Source of the DNA: Candidatus Symbiopectobacterium endolongispinus | GTDB lineage: Bacteria; Pseudomonadota; Gammaproteobacteria; Enterobacterales; Enterobacteriaceae | NCBI RefSeq assembly: GCF_018777385.1 | Contig: NZ_JAFJYB010000002.1 | Span: forward strand, 62,001 to 126,000 | Length of the DNA stretch: 64,000 nt | Direction of reading: 5' to 3' | Shown: positions 10,853-21,733 of the stretch, piece after piece | Layout: every line of letters begins with the position of its first letter | How positions within the stretch are numbered: position 1 is the first letter of the stretch | Made by a program: the position numbers and the translations under genes | Notes under the pieces: model-generated | Told to the model about the DNA's origin: nothing | Database searches by the model: none | Seen by the model: the letters and a program-made list of their open reading frames with translations, nothing else

Positions 10853-10883
10853 TTCTCAGCCGCGTCTATCACGCGGCTGAGAA
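10853..10883 (-). promoter_or_regulatory. gsiB-gsiC intergenic stem-loop
   Basis: A 12-bp perfect inverted repeat (TTCTCAGCCGCG / CGCGGCTGAGAA) with a 7-nt loop, 15 bp after the gsiB stop. In the gsi direction it is not followed by a T run, so it is more likely an mRNA 3'-end stabiliser or attenuating hairpin than a full terminator. Confidence 0.65.
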
Positions 10884-10897
10884 AAAACCTGCATCAC

Positions 10898-12457
10898 TTA
10901 TTGCGCTAAATCAGCCTCATCAAAACTGAATGCGGTATCAGGCATCACGTAGAACCCGCTCAGTTTCTTGTTGTTAGCTGAAACCAGCTGTTCCGTCAAC
11001 AAAAACGCCCAAGGAGCATCCGCCCAGATTTTGTCCTGCGCGTCTTTGTACAGTTTTTCCTTCTGCGCGCGATCGGTGGTCTTCAACGCATTCGCCAGAT
11101 CGGCATCCACTTGCTCGCTGCTGTAAAATGCCGTATTAAACAGCGCCGGCGGCCAGGACGCCGTGGCAAACAGCGGCGTCAGCGCCCAATCGGCTTCCCC
11201 AGTTGAGGCAGACCAGCCGGTGTAGAACAGGCGCACACCGGTTTCCTTCACGCCTTTGCCTTCCACTTCGGCGGCACGCTGCCCGGCATCCATCGCCGTA
11301 ACCTGCACTTTAATCCCTACCTGCTCCAGCTGCTGCTGGGTAAATTGCAGCACTTTCTGCGCCGTACTGTGGTTATGCGATGCCCACAGTGTGGTCGTAA
11401 ATCCTTCCGGGTAGCCCGCTTCTTTCAACAGTTCACGCGCTTTTGCCGGATCATAAGGCCACGGTTGATACTGCTGGGCAAAATCGATGCTCTTTGGTAA
11501 AGGTCCCTGTGACGGAACCGCGTAACCGGAGAATGCTACCTTGATCAGCGCGTCTTTGTTGATGGCGTAGTTAATCGCCTGCCGCACCTTGATATTGTCA
11601 AACGGCTTTTGTGTGACGTTAAAGCTAAGATAATGGTGCAAAATAGAGGGCGATATCACCACCGCCAATTGGTCATTTTTCTCCAGCACCTTGGCTTGCT
11701 CAAACGGCACCGGGAAAGCGAACTGCGCTTCCCCCGTCTGGAGCAGCGAGGCACGCGTGTTGTTATCCACCACCGGACGCCAGGTAATACTGTCGAGCTT
11801 GGGCAGCCCCGCACGCCAATAACCCGAGAATTTCTCCACTTTCACATAGTCCGTCTGGTTCCAGGTGACAAACTTGTAAGGGCCGGTGCCCACCGGGTGA
11901 AAACCAATCTCCTTGCCATATTGCTGCAACGCGGCAGGCGAAATAATCACCGCCGCAGGGTGTGCCAGGTTGTTAATAAAGGCCGAGAACGGCTGTTTCA
12001 GCACGATTTTCACCGTCTGCGGATCCACCACTTCCGTTTTGGCAATCACCTTGAACAGGTTATAACGTTTTAGGCGATTTTCCGGATTGCTGGCACGATC
12101 GAAGTTCACCTTCACCGCCTGTGCATTGAAATCGGTGCCGTCATGAAATTTCACACCGGTATGCAGTTTGATGGTATAGGTCAGGTTATCGTCGCTGACC
12201 TGATAGCCTTCGGCCAGCACGTTGACTAACTTCATGTCCTTATCGAAACCAAACAGCCCCTGATAGAACGATTTATCTACCGTTTGCGACAAGGTGTCGT
12301 TGGCATCATAGGGATCGAGCGTGGTGAAGTTGGATGCCACGGCAATTACAGCATCTTTCACCGCCCAGGCAGGTGCAGACGCCATCAAGGCTGCCGCCAC
12401 TGCCAGCGCCCCCGCCCGTTTGGCAGTGAGCAGATTAACGCGAGTCAAAAGTGTCAT
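10898..12457 (-). CDS. gsiB: Glutathione-binding periplasmic protein GsiB
   Basis: Periplasmic solute-binding protein (SBP family 5), 519 aa against 512 in E. coli. A Sec signal peptide is visible: basic start, hydrophobic [12 protein letters not shown], cleavage after SAPAWA near residue 32. The family signature around [15 protein letters not shown] is present near residue 115. It delivers glutathione to GsiCD. It lies 27 bp after gsiA in the same operon and appears intact. Confidence 0.92.
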   Translation of the reverse strand: MTLLTRVNLLTAKRAGALAVAAALMASAPAWAVKDAVIAVASNFTTLDPYDANDTLSQTVDKSFYQGLFGFDKDMKLVNVLAEGYQVSDDNLTYTIKLHTGVKFHDGTDFNAQAVKVNFDRASNPENRLKRYNLFKVIAKTEVVDPQTVKIVLKQPFSAFINNLAHPAAVIISPAALQQYGKEIGFHPVGTGPYKFVTWNQTDYVKVEKFSGYWRAGLPKLDSITWRPVVDNNTRASLLQTGEAQFAFPVPFEQAKVLEKNDQLAVVISPSILHHYLSFNVTQKPFDNIKVRQAINYAINKDALIKVAFSGYAVPSQGPLPKSIDFAQQYQPWPYDPAKARELLKEAGYPEGFTTTLWASHNHSTAQKVLQFTQQQLEQVGIKVQVTAMDAGQRAAEVEGKGVKETGVRLFYTGWSASTGEADWALTPLFATASWPPALFNTAFYSSEQVDADLANALKTTDRAQKEKLYKDAQDKIWADAPWAFLLTEQLVSANNKKLSGFYVMPDTAFSFDEADLAQ

Positions 12458-12484
12458 TGTGGTCGTATCTCCCTGTATCCTCTT

Positions 12485-14395
12485 TCAATAAGCGCCCGCA
12501 ATCGCATGGTGGGCCACATAGTGCCGTTCACCCACCTCAATCAGCGGTACGATCGTTGGTTCATCGCCCAGCGCCCGAACAGGGCTGGGTATATCATCCG
12601 CCAGCAGTGCATGGCGGTGATGGCGGCGGCCCGGATCGGCGATCGGTACTGCTGCCATCAGTTTACGGGTATAAGGATGTTGAGGATTCTCAAACACCGC
12701 CTGACGCGGGCCGATTTCCACAATCTGTCCCAAATACATCACAGCAACACGGTGACTGATGCGCTCCACTACCGCCATATCGTGAGAAATAAACAGGAAA
12801 GCGATACCGTATTCCTGCTGCAATTCCATCATCAGGTTGACGATTTGTGCACGGATAGAGACATCCAGCGCTGACACCGCCTCATCGGCGATCACCACTT
12901 TGGGGTTTAGCGCCAGTGCGCGCGCAATGCATATGCGTTGCCGCTGCCCGCCAGAAAACTCATGCGGGTAGCGTCCGGCATGTTCTGGCAACAGCCCCAC
13001 CCGCTTGAGCAGTTGCGCCACCCGCACTTCAGCAGCCTGCTTATCCATCACCTTGTGGACCAACAGCGGCTCCATGATCGAGAACCCCACCGTCAGACGG
13101 GGATCCAGCGATGCATACGGGTCCTGAAAAATCAGTTGAATATTGCGGCGTATCCGGTGCAGCGCCTCGCTACCCAGACCTTCAATGCGCTCACCGGCGA
13201 AGGTGATAGTGCCGCGCTGGCCCGGCACCAGTTGCAGCAAGGCGCGTGCTGCCGTCGATTTTCCACAGCCGGACTCCCCGACCAGCGACAACGTCTCACC
13301 TGGATAAAGATCGAAACTGATGTGCTCCACCGCATGTACCTGATGGGTAACGCGATTGAGTATTCCCCGGCGCAGCGGAAATCGCGTGACCAGATCGCGC
13401 ACCTGCAACACGGGCATCGACGGTTCGGGTAGGCTCGCCGATGCCCCGCCGACTACGGCTTGCGGGGCAATCGCCTGCCCCTGGGCGTCGGTGAGATGCA
13501 GTGAAAACGGTGCCGGTTCACTACGCCCGCGCATCTCTCCTAACGTCGGTACGGCCGCCAGCAATGCACGGGTATACACATGCTGTGGCGTGGCAAATAT
13601 TTCGCTCACGCCCGCGGTTTCAACACAGTGGCCGTTATTCATCACCAGCACGCGATCGGCCACTTCCGCTAACACCCCCATATCATGGGTGATGAAAATC
13701 ACGGCCATCGCCATTTCGCGCTGCAATAGCTGAATCAGTTGTAAAATCTGTGCCTGAATAGTGACGTCCAACGCGGTGGTCGGTTCATCGGCTATCAGCA
13801 ATGTTGGTTTACAAGAGAGCGCCATGGCGATCATGATACGCTGACGCATACCGCCGGAAAGCTGGTGTGGATAACGACCCAGCACGCTTTTCGCTTCTGG
13901 AATTCTGACCAGATCGAGCATGCGCAACGTTTCTGCCTTCGCATCCCGCGCAGACATACCCTGGTGCAAACGGATGGACTCGGCAATCTGCTCTCCAACT
14001 GGAAACACCGGATTGAGCGAGGTCATTGGCTCCTGGAATACCATCGCCATGTCCGCACCGCGTAAACGACGCATCTCACGCTGGCTGGCAGTTGTGACAT
14101 CCAGAATATGGCCGTTACGGCGGCGAAACATAATCTCACCGTGATGAATATCACCCCCGGCCTGCTCGATCAAACGCATGATCGCTAACGCTGTGACCGA
14201 TTTTCCAGAGCCAGATTCACCGACAATCGCCAACGTCTCACCGCGAGCAACCGTCAACGAGAGATCGTGGATCACCGATACCGGCTCCCGCTGCGCGTGA
14301 AAACGCACGCCGAGTGACCGCACTGACAGAATCTGCTGTTCCGGCAGAATCAGTGTAGTATCAGCCGCTTCACGCACGGGCGCATGGGATATCAT
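12485..14395 (-). CDS. gsiA: Glutathione import ATP-binding protein GsiA
   Basis: Double ABC ATPase, 636 aa (E. coli 623). Each half carries a Walker A (GESGSGKS near 59-66; GESGCGKS near 370), an ABC signature ([16 protein letters not shown]) and a Walker B ([20 protein letters not shown]). It powers uptake through GsiCD. First gene of the leftward operon. In E. coli iaaA (isoaspartyl aminopeptidase) precedes it; no iaaA lies here, and the next gene upstream is divergent moeA. Confidence 0.93.
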   Translation of the reverse strand: MISHAPVREAADTTLILPEQQILSVRSLGVRFHAQREPVSVIHDLSLTVARGETLAIVGESGSGKSVTALAIMRLIEQAGGDIHHGEIMFRRRNGHILDVTTASQREMRRLRGADMAMVFQEPMTSLNPVFPVGEQIAESIRLHQGMSARDAKAETLRMLDLVRIPEAKSVLGRYPHQLSGGMRQRIMIAMALSCKPTLLIADEPTTALDVTIQAQILQLIQLLQREMAMAVIFITHDMGVLAEVADRVLVMNNGHCVETAGVSEIFATPQHVYTRALLAAVPTLGEMRGRSEPAPFSLHLTDAQGQAIAPQAVVGGASASLPEPSMPVLQVRDLVTRFPLRRGILNRVTHQVHAVEHISFDLYPGETLSLVGESGCGKSTAARALLQLVPGQRGTITFAGERIEGLGSEALHRIRRNIQLIFQDPYASLDPRLTVGFSIMEPLLVHKVMDKQAAEVRVAQLLKRVGLLPEHAGRYPHEFSGGQRQRICIARALALNPKVVIADEAVSALDVSIRAQIVNLMMELQQEYGIAFLFISHDMAVVERISHRVAVMYLGQIVEIGPRQAVFENPQHPYTRKLMAAVPIADPGRRHHRHALLADDIPSPVRALGDEPTIVPLIEVGERHYVAHHAIAGAY

Positions 14396-14746
14396 GAACG
14401 GTTTCTCTCCTTGTTTAACGTGTAACGGAATCAGTTCGTTTGAAAAACGGTTTTAGTTTTATTTAGCACACTGAGGGAAATTTAGCATAAAACTGCCGTG
14501 CAATGAATAAAATATGTCTCTTATAACATTGCGTTACAGCACATAATCAATCCGTCTATACCTCATGAGACTTAAAGGGTGCTACTCCCTGATGATACGC
14601 TTTCCTGCCATAACCTTGACGTTGTCACATTCACCCGCTGGGTGTTCTCTGACATAATAGCGTTCACTTTGCTGGCGTAATCCCAGTGCACCGCATCGCG
14701 TTTTGCCCGATCTCCCGACGCAAAGACGTCGGCGAATGGAGTCATC
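14396..14746. other. gsiA-moeA divergent intergenic region
   Basis: A 351-bp AT-rich gap that should carry the promoters of both units. In E. coli iaaA would start here; no remnant is recognisable. No operator could be assigned with confidence. Confidence 0.5.
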
Positions 14747-16004
14747 ATGGAAGCATTTACCTCAGGTTTACTCGCGCTTGAGCAAGCGCTGCAACGTATG
14801 CTGGCGCTGGTTTCACCGCTGGCGCAGACCGAAATCGTCTCTCTTGAACAGGCTGCCGTCCGCATTACCGCCACCGATATTACCTCCCCTCTCGACGTGC
14901 CCGCATTTGCCAATGCCGCGATGGATGGCTATGCCGTACGCATGGCCGATCTGGCACAGGGTGATGCACTACTGCCCGTGGCTGGGAAAGCCTTTGCCGG
15001 TAACCCGTTCGTTGGTGACTGGCCCGCAGGAAGTTGTATCCGCATCATGACCGGCGCACCGGTTCCGCCGGGGACAGAGGCGGTTATCATGCAGGAATAC
15101 GCCGAAGCAGAGGCTAACGGCGTGCGTTTCACGCATCCGGTGAAGGTGGGGCAAAATATCCGTCTGGTAGGGGAAGACATTCAGCGCGGCGGGCCGCGCA
15201 TTGGGGCCAGCCCGTTTGCCGCTGCTGGCATCGCTGGGCGTGGCTGATGTCACCGTGATACGCCGTCTGCGCGTGGCCCTATTTTCTACTGGCGATGAGT
15301 TACAGCGTATCGGTCAGCCATTACAGGCAGGGCAAATTTACGACACCAACCGTTTTGCGGCACGCCTGATGCTGGAAAAACTGGGCTGCGATATTCTCGA
15401 TCTCGGCATCATCTGCGACGATCCGGTAGCCCTGCGCGACGCGTTTCAACGCGCCGACAGTGAGGCCGATTTGGTCATCAGCAGCGGCGGCGTTTCTGTG
15501 GGAGAAGCCGATTATACCAAACATATTCTGGACGATATTGGTAACATCCATTTTTGGAAGTTGGCGATCAAGCCCGGCAAGCCGTTCGCCTTCGGCAAAC
15601 TGCGTCAGGCCTGGTTCTGCGGCCTGCCCGGTAATCCGGTCTCTGCTTCCGCCACATTCTATCAATTGGTGCAACCGCTCATCGCGCAGCTTTCAGGCCA
15701 CAGCCAGTGGCACTTCCCGCCGCGCCAGCGAGTAAAAGCGGCCTCGGCGTTGAAGAAAACCCCCGGCCGCCTCGATTTTCAACGCGGTATTGTTAGCCGA
15801 AACGATCACGGTGAGTTGGAAGTCAGGGCCACGGGCCATCAGGGCTCGCACATCTTCAGCTCATTCAGCCTTGGCAACTGCTTTATCGTATTGGAAGCCG
15901 AGCGCGGTGCGGTAGCCGCCGGAGAGTGGGTTGAGATCGAACCCTTCAATGCGCTGCTGGGAGAGGATCATGTCAACAACCGCTCCCGAAGCACCAGAGA
16001 GTGA
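14747..16004 (+). pseudogene. moeA: Molybdopterin molybdenumtransferase, frameshifted
   Basis: MoeA inserts molybdate into adenylated molybdopterin to finish Moco. The N-terminal part ([30 protein letters not shown]) and the C-terminal part ([42 protein letters not shown]) are both well conserved, but in different frames. The shift is at about 15200 in a GGGG, and several codons are also missing there compared with E. coli (between GEDI and LPLLASLG). The break separates the two halves of the catalytic fold, so function is probably lost. The C-terminal frame overlaps moeB. Confidence 0.88.
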
Positions 16005-16752
16005 GGATGCGCTGAGCCACAGCGAAATGCTGCTCTACAACCGCCAGATTATGCTGAAAGGCTTCGATTTCGATGGACAGGAAGCGCTGAAAGCGGCCAG
16101 CGTACTGGTGGTGGGGTTAGGCGGCTTGGGTTGTGCCGCAGCACAGTACCTGGCAGCGGCGGGCACAGGACATTTGACGCTGCTGGATTTTGACACTGTT
16201 GCGCTTTCCAACCTGCAACGCCAGGTTTTGCACCGTGCTGCGCGTATCAACATGGCGAAGGTCACCTCTGCCGCTACGGAGCTGGCCGCGATTAATCCCC
16301 ATATTTCATTCGAGTGCATTAACGACGATCTGGCGGATGAAGCCTTGCAAGCGCTGGTAAACCGCCATCAGGTGGTACTGGATTGCACCGACAACGTAGC
16401 GATACGCGATCGTCTTAACCGCTTTTGTTTTCACAGCAAAACGCCGCTGGTTTCTGGTGCCGCCATTCGCATGGAAGGCCAGATCAGCGTGTTTACCTAC
16501 GGTGAACAAGAGCCATGCTACCGCTGCCTGAGCCGACTTTTTGGTGAAAACGTGTTAACCTGCGCCGAAGCTGGGGTGATGTCCCCGCTGGTTGGTATCA
16601 TTGGTGCCTTACAGGCGATGGGGGCGATCAAACTGCTGGCGCATTTTGGCGAACCGGCCGTCGGTCGGTTGGTATTGTATGACGCCATGACCACACAGTT
16701 TCGCACGATTACGCTACCCAAAAGTCCACACTGTGAGGTGTGCGAACACTGA
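15970..16752 (+). CDS. moeB: Molybdopterin-synthase adenylyltransferase
   Basis: MoeB adenylates the C-terminal glycine of MoaD so it can be thiocarboxylated for molybdopterin synthesis. The 260-residue protein shows the nucleotide-binding [18 protein letters not shown] and zinc-binding cysteine pairs (CYRC; CEVC at the end). ATG 15970 is chosen for the GAGAGGA just upstream; this start lies inside moeA, as in other Enterobacterales. It is intact although its partner moeA is broken. Confidence 0.93.
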   Translation: MSTTAPEAPESEDALSHSEMLLYNRQIMLKGFDFDGQEALKAASVLVVGLGGLGCAAAQYLAAAGTGHLTLLDFDTVALSNLQRQVLHRAARINMAKVTSAATELAAINPHISFECINDDLADEALQALVNRHQVVLDCTDNVAIRDRLNRFCFHSKTPLVSGAAIRMEGQISVFTYGEQEPCYRCLSRLFGENVLTCAEAGVMSPLVGIIGALQAMGAIKLLAHFGEPAVGRLVLYDAMTTQFRTITLPKSPHCEVCEH

Positions 16753-16937
16753 TCTGGCTGCGGTAGCGCTAGTTCCTCCCCATAGGTTGAGCACATTTTT
16801 GCTTAGCAGCTATTCTTCTATGGTATTGAGTTATCAGACTTGAACCTGTCACCCAAGGGTGCCAGAGTATCATGGGTATTTTACGTCAAGGTTGCGAAAT
16901 AACATCCTGATGAGGAATGATTAGAGGGGAATAACGC

Positions 16938-17536
16938 ATGAGCAACGCATTTTTGCAGGCTATCAAGGTTCGCCGTTCCATCTACGCCATCGGTTCACAT
17001 CTGCCGATTTATGAAGAGAAAATCACCGAGATCGTCACTACAGCAGTCAAGCAGAGCCCGTCATCTTTCAACTCGCAAAGCTCTCGCGTCGTGATTCTGT
17101 TCGGCGCGCAGCATAAGAAACTGTGGGATATCGTCAAACATCAGCTCCAAAAAATCGTGCCTGCGGATGCTTTTGAGCCCACCGAAAAAAACTGGCCTCA
17201 TTTGCTGCGGGCGCCGGGACCGTGCTGTTATTTGAAGATACTGACGTGATCGAGACGTTGCAAAAGCAGTTCGCGCTTTATGCAGACAACTTCCCTATAT
17301 GGTCTGAACACGGCACCGGTATCGCGCAGTTCGCCGTCTGGACCGCCTTGGCACAAGAAAACGTCGGTGCATCACTACAGCACTACAACCCGCTGATTGA
17401 TGACGATGTGAAAAAAGCGTGGAATTTGCCCGCGCAGTGGAAACTGCGGGCGCAGTTACCGTTCGGCTCCATTGAGCAACCGGCCGGAGAGAAAACCTAT
17501 ATTGATGACGAAACCAGTTTTCGCGTTTTCAAATAA
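16938..17536 (+). pseudogene. Nitroreductase-family oxidoreductase, frameshifted
   Basis: FMN-dependent nitroreductase-like protein of about 200 aa, of the type resembling fungal Frm2/Hbn1. Visible family features are RRSIYAIG at the start, SPSSFNSQSSRVVI, and in the second half GTVLLFEDTDV, GIAQFAVWTALA and GASLQHYNP. A one-base loss in the A7 tract at 17185-17191 (an A8 would restore EKKLASFAAGAGTV) breaks the frame. The substrate is unknown. It stands alone downstream of moeB, with its own AGGGGAATAACGC leader. Confidence 0.85.
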
Positions 17537-17580
17537 GGAATAAACCGCACAAACGTTCAGGGGCGTATTTACGCCTCTAA

Positions 17581-18472
17581 TCAGCGCGGAGCAAACACCT
17601 CAATGGCTTTCTGTTCAATGGTAAAATGTGCCGGAGTGCGGCCAATCAGCTCACCGTCCGCGTTGATATCGTGCGGTCGCCGGGTGTTCAGTATCAACTC
17701 TGTCGTGGAAAAAGCCAGCACCTGACGCCAACGCCCTTGAGTACCACGGCGTAGAAATGGGATCAGCGCAACCATCTGCCACCAATGGGTCACTTCAAGG
17801 CTGTAGACATCAAGCAGCCCGTCATCTGGCGCGGCACGCTCTTCTACCGCCATCATAAAAACGCCCGTTACCCACTGAGATTTGTATCGTTCTGACACGT
17901 TCGGCCGTGCCTTCATGAACAATTTCCGCACGAAATGGCCGACTTTGGCGCAACAGCTTACAGGCAGCCAGCGCATAGCCGAGCGTTCCCCAGCGTTTTT
18001 TGGATTCAGCCGTCAGTTCACGCGCCAAAGCAGCAGAAAAACCGATACTGGACACGTTAAAGAACATGTGACCGTTCACCTTTCCTAAATCTACAGCTCG
18101 ACGGTGACCAGCAACGATAACAGAAATGGCACTTTTCAGATCGAAGGGGATACCCAGCGTGCGAGCAAAATCATTGGCCGCTCCCAGCGGAAGCACTCCC
18201 AGCGGCAATCCTGTAGCCACCAAGCCCGAAGCGGCCGCGTTCTGGTTGCCGTCGCCGCCCCCGACGATGACACTATCGACGCGATCGGCATAATGCTCGA
18301 TCAATTCGCTGTAGGTCATCGTTAGGTCTGCGTTGGGAACGATCACTCGCAGTCCCTGCGCCGTCAGCTGAGCCAGCGCCTCTTTGCGTGCGCAGTCGCC
18401 CTTCCTTGATTTTTCATTAATCAACAACAAGGCGGTGGCTGGTTGCTGTTGGCTTGTCAGCATCGGCGGCAT
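17581..18472 (-). pseudogene. YegS/BmrU-type lipid kinase, frameshifted
   Basis: Diacylglycerol-kinase-catalytic-domain protein of about 295 codons, in the family that phosphorylates lipids. It keeps LLLINEKSRKG and the nucleotide-binding motif as GGGDGNQN, where the family normally has GGDGT(L/I)N. A second motif reads PLGAAND instead of PLGTAND. The frame breaks near 17850 after GRFYDGG and resumes as AVEERAAPDDGLLDVYSLE. The altered glycine-rich motif suggests the active site may have drifted before or after the frameshift. The exact paralog (YegS or another) is uncertain. Confidence 0.78.
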
Positions 18473-18755
18473 GATTGTCTTTCCCGTATGGCGTGCCTAA
18501 ATAACCCTTGATTCAACCACAGGATAAATTGCTCGCTCAACCCCTCTTGCCTAAGGCGACATTAGTCTACAAAACATGACATTGAATGGCTTTCGAATTT
18601 CGCTTGAGCAACATTGGAGGACGCGCAACAGAAATGACACGCCTGTTTGCCGTTTTGTCAGGCGACTGCTTAACTTCAGTTAGCTTCATCTATCATCTTG
18701 ATGCATAATCAGCGGCGTCCTTCACTCCCGCACAGAACACTATGAGGGTACAGCT

Positions 18756-20259
18756 TTGCGTGTAGATCTAATGACAAGCGCTGTATGGTTAAATAAAACA
18801 CGAGCAGCCATGTTGTTCACTGTCATGCTACTGACCGCATTTCTGATCATCAGTTGGACCAGCTTTAAAGTGGCTCAACAATCGCTAGAGGCGGAGATCA
18901 AAGAAAATACCCTACCGCTCACCAGTGACAATGTCTATTCAGAAATTCAGCAGAACCTGCTACGCCCTATTTTTATCTCCTCGCTGATGGCGCACGATAC
19001 CTTCGTGCGCGACTGGGTGTTGGAGAATGAATCCGATCCGCAAGCCATGATCCGCTATCTGCGTGAAATAGATAATCGCTTCGATACCATTTTTTCCTTT
19101 TTATTTCTGACAAAACCAAACGTTATTACGATCCGCAGCGGGTTTTAAAAACCATGTCAGAGAGCGTTCAAGAAGATCAGTGGTATTTTCAGGCACGCGA
19201 ACTTTCGGATGAGCATCCTTATCTCATTGACGTGGGGCACGATCCGGAAAAACGCGACCGCCTCGATATCTTTATCAATCACAAGGTCAAAGACTACAAC
19301 GGTAATTTTATCGGCATTGCTGGCGTCGGTATTTCGGTTGAAAAGGTCAAACATCTGATAGAAAAATATCAGGAACGTTATCGTCGAACCATCTATTTTA
19401 CGGACAAGAGCGGTCAGGTGGTGTTACACGGTGATGATTTTCGCAATGCGCTAAATATCCGCCAGCAGCCAGAATTATCTGCCATCGCGACAGCCATTTT
19501 GACCAATCCAGGCGGCAGCTATCAATATGACGACGACGGTCCGGTATTTCTCAATACGCGCCTGATTCCCGAATTTGACTGGTATTTGATGATCGAACAA
19601 CGTAGCCATCCCAGTGAACATCGGCTGTGGATTACGTTGATGAAAAATCTGGGCGTCAGCCTGGCGGCAAGTCTGCTGTTTCTGTTTTTGTTGCGGTTAA
19701 CCATCGGCTGCTACCAACGTCGCCTCGAACGTATGGCCACCACGGATAAGCTGACCGGTGTGATGAATCGCCAGGCGTTTGATTATTTTTTCAAACGCCT
19801 ACGTGCCATGAGTTTTACTCATCGCAAACCCATGTCAATCCTGATCCTGGATATCGACCATTTTAAACGGGTTAATGACGCCTACGGCCACGGCGTGGGC
19901 GATTTGGTGCTGCAAAATATCGCACAGCTTCTGCTTCAGGCGATCCGCAGTTCCGATCAGGAGTGTCGCTGGGGGGCGAGGAGTTTGTGGTGTTACTGGA
20001 TGATTGTACGCTGGGGAATGCGCTGCAACGGGCGGATATTCTGCGCCGCGCAGTGGAAATCGCCGAAGTGTCATACCAGAAAGAAAAAATCCACATCACC
20101 ATCAGCGTGGGCGTCACCCAGTACCGCGAAAATGAGAACCTGGATACCTTTATCAATCGCGCCGACATTGCGCTATATCGTGCCAAACAGCTCGGCCGCA
20201 ACCGGGTAGAAAGTGCGGACAATAACGCAGAGCGCCATCGCCGCAACCCATCACTTTAA
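18756..20259 (+). pseudogene. Membrane sensor diguanylate cyclase, two frameshifts
   Basis: A membrane-anchored GGDEF protein of about 500 codons: N-terminal transmembrane helix, a periplasmic double-Cache-like sensor region, a second helix near LAASLLFLFLLRL, then the GGDEF domain (DKLTGVMNRQAF, DIDHFKRVNDAYGHGVGD, GGEEF, ISVGVT, ALYRAK). It would make c-di-GMP. One-base losses in a T5 tract (19098-19102) and a G6 tract (19971-19976, in the GGEEF codons) break it. The TTG at 18756 is favoured over the ATG at 18771 because GAGGGT lies at a good distance before it. Confidence 0.88.
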
Positions 20260-21168
20260 AGCTGCATACTGGTCAGCAGCACGGTCATGATAACAATGCT
20301 TATCATGATCGATGCTGAGTTGGCAAAGCTGGCGACCACGGATAAATTGCCGCTAAAGCGCGACGTAAATATCGGTGATAACGAAGAGAACGGCGCAAAC
20401 ACCACCACCGCCAACACCTGCCGGATCTCCAGCGGCAGGGGCGTGAAGAAATAGAACAAACAGGCAAACGCCGCCGCCGAACCGTAGCGCAGCAGCAGGA
20501 TGGTTAACACGTGTTTCAACTGCGAGCGTTCGATATTGATCTCCAGCAGCATGCCGATAATCAACATCGCCACAAATGGGTTGGCGTTGCCAAGCGTGGA
20601 GACCACCAGGGTTATCTGAGGCGGCAAATGCCATCCCATCAAGGCGGCAATCATCAGGAACACATAGACATCAAACGGCACGGATGAAAACAAGCGTTTG
20701 ATAATGTTAAGCCAACCGGAGCTTCTGCCGGTTGCGGCCGACGCCGCAGCAAAGTTCCCCCCAGTGCAGATGACCGAGTTACTGGCATCGAACAGGCACG
20801 TCGCCACAATACCAACTGGCCCGAGAAAACTCTACACATAGGGCAACGTAAAACAGCCAATGTTATAACCGGGCGAGTTGATCATGTAATACGCTTTCAG
20901 TCCTTCCGGGCGACGGCGGCCAATCATATAGCCAATACCCAACAGAAAGCAGATTACAGCCAAGCCCAAACGCCACCAAAATCAACAGCGAGTGATCGAC
21001 CAGAAAACTGGCAAAACCCGTGATAACGGCGGCTGGCAACGTAAAATTCATCATCAGCTTGGACAGCGCCGTTCCAGTTTCCGGCTGTAACACCCCACGC
21101 CATTTTAATTGATAGCCAATGATAATAACCAGAATAAATGAAAACGCTTTTATCAGAACATCAACCAT
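20256..21168 (-). pseudogene. Auxin-efflux-carrier (AEC) family transporter, broken
   Basis: A roughly 300-codon polytopic membrane protein with the AEC pattern of two five-helix bundles (LMMNFTLPAAVITGFA in the first; SFANSASIMISIVIMTVLL at the end). The frame shifts near 20970 and is stopped by TAG at 20832-20834 (after FTLPYV). AEC proteins export organic anions such as malate or auxin-like acids; the substrate cannot be told. Its 3' end abuts the convergent diguanylate cyclase pseudogene. Confidence 0.85.
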
Positions 21169-21417
21169 CTCTTATCCCCGAAAACAGACCGCACCGCATC
21201 AGACTTGAGCAGGGCTAAATGCAGCAGCAGTGAAGGCGTAACGATACCATTCTCCGCTATGCCAGTAATGAGGGATATCATGACAATCGCATTTGATGAG
21301 CACAAAAAGGCCAGATACATCAACGATCGGCATCACAGCTATTCTAAAAGCAGCAAATGCTCTTTAATGAAACACCACGGCACGCCGTGGTGTTGATGAA
21401 TACCGCGATGCAGGCGA

Positions 21418-21585
21418 TCAGAGCGTTTCTGGTCGGGTCTGCACCCAGAATGCGTGAATCAAACTCGGAATATAACCCAGCAATGTCAGTATGATATTAA
21501 GCAAAAACGCCAACCCTACCACTTTCCCTAGTAACACACCCAACGGCGGAAGAAGAATGGTTAACACAATACGCCAGAATCCCAT
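21418..21585 (-). CDS. yqaE: YqaE/Pmp3-family small membrane protein
   Basis: A 55-residue protein made almost wholly of two membrane helices, with the Pmp3/UPF0057 signature (ILLPPLGVLLGK, then FLLNIILTLLGYIPSLIHAFWV). Members respond to stress and membrane potential; the molecular role is unclear. A strong GGAGGTGACC lies before the ATG. The gene is monocistronic and intact. Confidence 0.9.
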   Translation of the reverse strand: MGFWRIVLTILLPPLGVLLGKVVGLAFLLNIILTLLGYIPSLIHAFWVQTRPETL

Positions 21586-21604
21586 GGTCACCTCCGCTAT
21601 AAGT

Positions 21605-21633
21605 CAAAAGGAACGAGTCACTCGTTCCTTTTG
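21605..21633. terminator. Bidirectional hairpin between yqaE and the adhesin
   Basis: A perfect 13-bp inverted repeat (CAAAAGGAACGAG / CTCGTTCCTTTTG) with a 3-nt loop, flanked by A and T runs in the stem ends. It lies just upstream of yqaE and about 100 bp past the adhesin stop, where it would terminate the leftward adhesin transcript. Confidence 0.7.
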
Positions 21634-21733
21634 AGCCTAGTACAAAGTAAATACACTGACAATAACGGTACTTTCCAGCCCCTTTTTCGCTACAAACGAA
21701 TACCACAGCGCAGGCGCCCATTGACATGGGCGA

